From assembly GCA_023853785.1 (NCBI GenBank), contig JAJIRX010000070.1, forward strand, positions 1 through 21,040: a stretch of 21,040 nucleotides of DNA. The letters run 5' to 3'. This DNA is from Psilocybe azurescens. Its lineage: Eukaryota > Basidiomycota > Agaricomycetes > Agaricales > Agrocybaceae. The position numbers and the translations under genes are program-made. Positions 14,815 to 21,040 of the stretch are shown here, piece after piece (within the stretch, counting starts at the first letter, position 1; the number at the start of each line of letters is the position of its first letter). The notes under the pieces were generated by a model. That model searched no databases, was not told the origin of the DNA, and was given only the letters and a program-made list of their open reading frames with translations.

Positions 14815-17800
14815 TCACAACGGGGAAGCCGAAGTCTGAAGAAGACTCTGAACACGAGGAAGAAGCACAAGACGTCACAGTAGTACTGTGCCACTGAGAA
14901 TTTGAGTGAGAATCGACTCTAAACTTTCGTTCTCCGCGAAAAACAGAAGAAAAGAAGAAAATCGGCCGCCGTAGTCAATTCGAATGCATTTATCACGCAA
15001 GCTGTGAACAGTCACATTTGAGCTTGTAGCAAGTTGACTGTCGACGACGTACGTCCGATCTTGCCCCTTGCTCGACACGGATCTGGTGTCTGGACGCCGG
15101 CATGGACGATGACAATGACAATGCATGACATAGACATATTGTATATGCGGCCTATAATAAGATGCGAGTGACGCCCACCCGTTGACAGAAGACATCCGAC
15201 TTGGAAGACCCACTGTATGTTAGTTATTGTATGTATCCGAGGCGGGCGAGACGTCGGCCAACATAACTTAGCATATTGCATTTGTTACCAATATTCGTTT
15301 TTAAAATAGCAGAGGAAGAGGACCACAAAGCCGGCTCTATGTCGCGAACCAACTGATTAATTAATTCACTGTGGATAGTGCACTAATCGCCCAGCGGCTG
15401 GGACATAATACGTAGATTAAGTGTGCAGATTATTCTTGTATGTTTGACTTGTGTATTTATGATGCAATATCAGACCTAGACCTTCAGGTCAAGGCTTCTA
15501 GCGGGACGCCCACTGCTCAAAGAGCAACTCACTCGTCCTTCCGCGAACACATAGCTCGGGTGCTGGTCGTGAGATTGGTGAACCATGTTCGAGACTGCGT
15601 CCCCGAGTCCTCTCTGGACGGAGCGAGCTCGGAGCAGAAGTACATTGCCGGAAGCCCGAACTAGCATTTAAAGAGAATGAATTGAATAGGAAGTCATGCC
15701 AGCCAATTGCAAATTGAAGACAGAGAATTTTTAAAGCGACGAACAGAGATAGCTCTGCAGGTGAAATGAAAACTCAACTCCGCCGTAAATTTAAGATCCT
15801 CAAATATTAAAAAGTAAAAAACGGAAAGTTGAAGCCATCGCTGATAGCGATAATCAATAACCGATAATTAATATTACTCGAGTAATACATTTCCGTATCG
15901 CACGTACGCTAGTCCAGTCTTGGTATCTGAACCTCAAAATTGAGCCCTCAGACGGCCTCAAGCCTCAAACCTTCAAGCCTTGGAGCAGAGCACTCTCGGA
16001 TCTGCAAGCCAGATCTGTAATTCCCATTTCTGCTCGAACACGAGCGATCATCAGACCCTGTACCCCAGTACACCCATGCACAGATTTACCTTCGAAGTTC
16101 CATTCCTCCTCCTTTCTTGCTTCATTCCATATTGATACAAAGGCGACTCTAGACTCGTGGCTCTACCACGCACCTCACGCAGTGCATTCTAATCTAATCA
16201 ATGCCTGCCAGCTCGCCACCCCTCGGACCTCGCTATTAATAGATCCAGACCGCTGATAACTGTCTGCCTTGAGGCTAATCTGGAGGATGAGGATTCTAGG
16301 TCAAGCAAGCTCTAGCTCGGAACAGTATTCATTCGAGCTTCGAAGCCGTTTAGTATGCCATAAATGCAGGTTGACAAAGTTGACATGAGTAACTGGCATT
16401 TCAATATCTCACTGTCATGGACCTGAACTGTTGAGCTCGACTCCTCAAATTAATCGCCCTAGCCATCCTTACTGCTGAGACAATCTTTACCATTCGGTGC
16501 GTGTGATTAACGGAAAGAGTGGCGCGTTCATTAATTAAGCACACATCCCGGCCGTTATTAATGACGCCGGTAAGGCATCATGCACTAAGTTAACTTTGGA
16601 ACTCGCAGCTTCGAAGCGTACTTCGACCATGAGGCCACATGCCCGCCCACTCCCTCAAGAAGCATCGCAGCCTGCGCTTGAGTAGACAACCGAGCGTGAT
16701 CCGTCCGTTAGCTTGTTATCTCTTCGAGGAGTCTCCCACTGGTATCGCATACTGACATACCAAATGATCGGAAGTCTACAAAACCCTCTATTAATAAGTA
16801 CAGGCCTCTATCTCACCCCTAAGAATACACTGTCATACGAGTGGAACTATCCTTGAAGACAATAACGATCCCTGTATTTAAGTGACTTCAATCTCATCGC
16901 ATCATACATCAGCCTGAGGATCACCAAGTGAAGGTGAAGAACTTGTCAATCCCATTCAGATCATGCCCCCTCGTGGTGTGCGTTATCTCATTAATTCTAG
17001 CCTCATTCCTGGGCTTCCAGTACCTTTAACTTCTCTACTTTAGTAGCATGCTGTGTGCGCCTGTAGGCACGAATACGGAGGCTTCAATCTCACTCGAAGC
17101 ATTCCCTATGAGATTCGTGCAGGATAGCAGATAACAACCATCTTCCTCACGGCGTTTCTCATCATTGCGAGGTTTATCAGTTTAGGTAGTCCAGGGACCA
17201 TTTACTGTGAACTATACTCAAGCTCAGTCCTCTATAGCTCGTGTCGAGTATATGCATACGGGTGACGACATCTTGAAGACTGGGGCCTCAGGTATCAGGG
17301 ACCAAGGCAGATAAACAAAGAGATCTCTCATACAACCTACTCGTGTAGAATATTTAACCTCAGCCACTCTCAAAAGTCCCCGTCATGAACGCGGACACGA
17401 CGACTTATTTTTAGAGTTAGGGCTTAACCCCAGTTCCTTGCATCCTTATACTTCGTTCATCAGTATTATGGCCAATAATCGAGCTAATATGCTGCATAGC
17501 ATTTGTGTATTTGTTCGGACACTGACATATGCTCTTCCTATGTTCCATTCCACTCATGTCAGATGGAAAGTAATTCAGGTCAAAGGGCCAGAGAGCAAAT
17601 GGCTATAAACATACTCTTACATTCCCGTGACCGTCACCGTTTTCTCAGTGATAATTGCCATCTAATATCGCATAATTGTCAGGTCGAATGGACTGTATTA
17701 CTTTAAGTTTGAGTATATGTACACCCAGATTGTTCTGAGACGGCTGAACAGGTCAACAAATGCGCCAAGTTCAGCCATAAAACTGAATAGTACAAGGTAC

Positions 17801-18636
17801 ATCTACTACAAAAACTCAAGAGACTGAAGAGGATTAGCTGCTTAGCGGAGCTCGGACATTGGTTCATTGCACATATTCTCTGTTGCTTACCAGCGCAGCA
17901 AGAAATACCTCATGATTTTGTATGTTACGTTGAGATAACCTCGAGGCGTCAGGCGAGGCTTGACCGACATGAGAGCAAGTATTAAGGAAGCTGTAAAAAT
18001 GCGGAGAAAACAAACAATGACGGAAATTTTCAGCCTCATGGTTTATTGAGAGAGCCTCGGGGGTGCATTGGTATACCCTCCAACTGGATCCAAAGAAATC
18101 TAGAAACGTCCAACGCTGTTATCGTGTCCTGAACTGAACATACATAGCTTAATTGTCACGTAGCATAGCCTCGATCCACAGTCAGAGGTCACATACGAAA
18201 GACAGTGTGTCGACGGAGTTCTTCCTAGCTCTTCGAAATCCGTCATGCAGTGACGGATATTTGCTCCCCTAGCGGCTTATAAACCATGAGTCCGCAATGA
18301 CAAGTGGAGAGAGACCAATTCCCGATGTGTAATGAAATCTCTTAGCTCTATACACAGCCAGCCAAATGTCACAGAGACATCAAATCTGACAGTTCGCGAG
18401 GCTTGGCAGAGTAACTTGAAAGGTTTAAAATTTAAGTGGGCTCTTCTCATATATATTTTTTGCTTCCCTCTGACGCGCAAAAAGGGCTAATTGGAGGCAT
18501 GTAATAGTGTTTTCGGTCGTTCTAAAAATAGCTTCCCACGGGTTATGTCGGAAGCTTCGAGATGTAGAAAACTCTTCATCTGCTGGATTAAAACAGTATT
18601 ATGGTAGGCAAAAAATAAGCCTATATACAAATATAC
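14815..18636. other. Long AT-richer stretch, no gene seen
   Basis: About 3.8 kb with only short ORFs (the longest is about 110 codons, minus strand 14875-15213), no clear splice-linked reading frames, no recognisable tRNA or rRNA and no obvious repeat array. It contains many ATTAAT/TTAATTAA palindromes and one perfect hairpin at 18238-18258. It may be decayed transposon DNA or ordinary intergenic DNA. Confidence 0.5.
18238..18258. other. Perfect 8-bp stem hairpin
   Basis: ATCCGTCA and TGACGGAT flank a TGCAG loop. It is isolated in non-coding DNA and its role is unknown. Confidence 0.6.
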
Positions 18637-18966
18637 ATGGGCGTTCTTATCGGAAAATATATACTTTTAAGAATATATCGTTATAAAGCTTCCAAAGTAA
18701 CCATCCGATGGAGGGCCTTGGTCAAGCCTTCATGGCATTCTCCCATTGATAGCGGACTTGAAGGAAGCAGCAACTATGAAAACAGCGACGAAAAAATATT
18801 TAGAGACGGCAATCTACTAGCAAACCGAAAGAAATGGCTATATTACCATGTTCCTCTCGGCTGTAGAGAGGATCATATCCATGGCGTGTATACGCATTTG
18901 AGTTGTGCTGGGTCTGGATTTTGGAATGATCAGTATGCATATGAGTCGGGAGGATGGTTGAAATAA
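18637..18966 (+). CDS. Weak candidate ORF, 109 codons
   Basis: It is ATG-initiated, with IYRYKASKVTIRWRALVKPS, NLLANRKKWLYYHVPLGCRE and GSGFWNDQYAYESGGWLK. Trp/Tyr/Gly content in the second half resembles a folded protein more than most short ORFs nearby. No homology is recognised and no introns or upstream exons are visible. It could be chance or a remnant. Confidence 0.2.
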   Translation: MGVLIGKYILLRIYRYKASKVTIRWRALVKPSWHSPIDSGLEGSSNYENSDEKIFRDGNLLANRKKWLYYHVPLGCREDHIHGVYTHLSCAGSGFWNDQYAYESGGWLK

Positions 18967-21040
18967 ATACAGCTTGTTATTTATGCTAGCGGGCAGGTTT
19001 GGATTTGAAACCCTCGGAGCCATACCAAAGAACAACCATCATTCTTTTTCATAGCATCTGATAGCTAGAAATCCGGGCTTGATAGAGGCATCGGAGAATT
19101 ACATTTAGTAAGTTTTGCATGGTAATTCACGCCCAGAGTCTACTCCAATAACGCCATGCACTCCTGGTTTTCGTATCCACGGACAAAATAGGAGAGCATC
19201 ATACCTTCCTAGGTACACTGTTACCGTACACAATATTCTACAACAATTATCTGCTACAATCAATGATGGTACTAAGTTCCGGGCACTAGAGTATGCTGTT
19301 CCGGATGGGGTAAAAATAACAAGAATCGCACGACGTAGAGAGGCTGAGCATTGAGAGGCAGCAAGCACTGAGCAGTGAGATTGCGAGCAGACGGGATTGG
19401 AAACTTTTCAGATCAGCGTATGCAGACTGCCAGTCTACCGGCCCTGTACCTGTCAGTGTCAGTGTGCCTTGAAACCTAGGCCCGATGGAGCTAAGCAGAC
19501 CCATCCCAATTTGATTCTCCGATTTAAATGTCGCTGCGAACGCTTTCAACAGTTGTTCGAGACGACCAACCTTCAATAGGCTTGAGTTGACTGCTTACTG
19601 GCTTTTTTCACCGTATACGTCATCCATTAAATCTGCCTACTGGATACGCTTATCCCAAGTACTGGTTCCAACCCCGACATGTTTGGGAACTTCCTCCAAC
19701 ATTTCCTCACGCCGACTTGACTCCCACCGTACAATCGCCGTTTCAGCAAACACACCTTTTCTGGTGCTGCTCTACAACGACCGCGCTTTCTAGAATTATT
19801 TTCTATTCTGGGAACCTGGAGGACTTCTCAATTAACAAACAACAGGTTGATATCGTAGTCTGACGACGAATGCTTCCAGTATATACATTTTGGATGGTCC
19901 CAGACCAAAACTGGTTGCAAAATCAGCTTCAGAATGTCGAAAGAATTCAGGCTTCTCAGTACTTGTCACTGGAAGCCTGCGGTCCCGAACCCGGAATAAA
20001 ACACAGGACGGATATCTCACACTGTGTCCCACACTCAATTTTGGGTGACAGATGTCGCCTCAAATTTAGCCGGGCTCCAAATTGCTGTCTATCGTCTTCC
20101 GTTTTTGAGATATCAACCAGCTCTCTGAGATTTTGGTTCTCATCTCTGCCATATCGACTGATACTATTGGTGGATTCACAATCCTGGCTCTTTTTCGTGT
20201 CATTTCCGACCGTCAAGGAATCCGGCTATCAGTCCCCACATTCTTATCCTTATATCCTTCGCGAGCTTTTACCCGGTCAAACCATTGGTTTCGGCAAATG
20301 ATATGAATATCTTAAAGGCTAGACCTTATCACATCTTGGCCTCGCTTTGATGCAAAATTCACAGGTCGACATTGGCTAAAGCTCAAGCTACAGAGAACTA
20401 ATCTCGTATTGGCAACGGCATATCGTTGTTCGGATTTTGAGCGTGGCTGCTCACATCTACCATGGTTACGTATCCCTCTTGGCCAGGTGTCTTCGTTTCA
20501 TGGCCTTCGAGTGTACAAGTTAATGCAAACTGTTTCTCATCAAAATTGGTGCATGTGGTTGGCACTATTGAAACAGTCGATGGCGTTTCATATTGTTATT
20601 GAGTAGCCTTGGAGGGCACTCGCTCTAGCCTATCAGATACACAACCGCATGGAAACTCAAGTCCGACTCAATCGCGGAGACGCTCAGTCAATTTGTCTTA
20701 AGCACTTGTTCCTCACAAGTGCGACACGGCAATCATCCAGATTTGACAAAATTCGTCTGGCTTTGTCAGCTACATGTATTTCTGGTCTTGTATATCATCC
20801 TGCTCTCTTCGAGTATGCCTTCCTCTTAAAAATCAGTCCGGAATGCTGGTCGACAGTGATATGAAACTAGCTCGTTCTTTTGGATCAAAGTTGGAGCGAC
20901 CCATGATGCTATGATTGGAGATGTCATATCAAATGATTATAAAGTGCATACATTTTTATAAAGGCATATACATATGTGTGTTACGATGATTCTATAATTC
21001 TACAATCCAAAACTATACTCCAACAATAATAGCAAAACTA
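18967..21040. other. No supported gene; scattered short ORFs to the window end
   Basis: ORFs of 60-143 codons occur on both strands. The longest is at 19870-20301 plus, 143 codons, with VPDQNWLQNQLQNVERIQAS. None shows a domain, a convincing splice partner or strand-consistent coding bias. A perfect 8-bp stem hairpin, GCACTTGT/ACAAGTGC, lies at 20702-20722. The region could be decayed coding or transposon DNA. Confidence 0.4.
20702..20722. other. Perfect 8-bp stem hairpin
   Basis: GCACTTGT and ACAAGTGC around a TCCTC loop. It falls within a short unassigned ORF; no function is inferred. Confidence 0.55.

Noticed and set aside
19105..20301. Minus- and plus-strand ORFs as a split gene
   Set aside because: No strand-consistent series of frames with splice signals, and no recognisable domain.

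Overview
The window looks like nuclear DNA of a filamentous fungus, most likely a basidiomycete (Agaricomycetes-like). The reasons are GC-rich coding sequence, short GT..AG introns of about 50-80 nt with CTGAC-type branch sites, very Ser/Gln/His-rich proteins with coding microsatellites, AT-richer intergenic DNA full of simple repeats, and no bacterial operon or Shine-Dalgarno signals. This is inferred from sequence style; no marker gene fixes the species.

Layout. (1) 1-873, plus strand: 3' part of an unrecognised protein gene with one clear intron. (2) 874-2695: convergent intergenic DNA with long purine tracts. (3) 2696-9547, minus strand: one very large gene of roughly 2,100 codons. It encodes a mostly disordered Ser/Pro/Gln-rich protein with an acidic N-terminus, a short conserved-looking basic segment, many Arg-directed kinase motifs, a duplicated VP-x-V-[VI]-IPVL motif and a C-terminal RRM-like domain split over three exons. 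A canonical 5'-UTR intron lies just upstream. (4) 9548-10618: leader and promoter region. (5) 10619-11032: one weak minus-strand ORF. (6) 11008-13112: a diverged tandem duplication of about 0.7 kb, whose second copy is interrupted by a ~518-bp element with ~58-bp terminal inverted repeats. (7) 13113-21040: no gene I can support; short ORFs, small hairpins and AT-richer DNA.

The most striking feature is that both protein genes read as natural, uninterrupted protein only if the reading frame changes repeatedly. In the large gene I count about 12 changes. Nine are explained by a single missing base at a homopolymer run (mostly G/C runs of 4-5, also short A/T runs), and almost no stop codons or other damage lie in the blocks between. 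The simplest reading is homopolymer under-calling in the assembly. A recently dead pseudogene or real recoding are alternatives. Because of this, conventional annotation would either split the gene into several proteins or invent false introns.

The genes do not form a visible pathway. The large gene is the centre of interest: its C-terminal RRM-like fold and phospho-motif-rich disordered body suggest a regulated RNA-binding or scaffold protein, but that role is inference.
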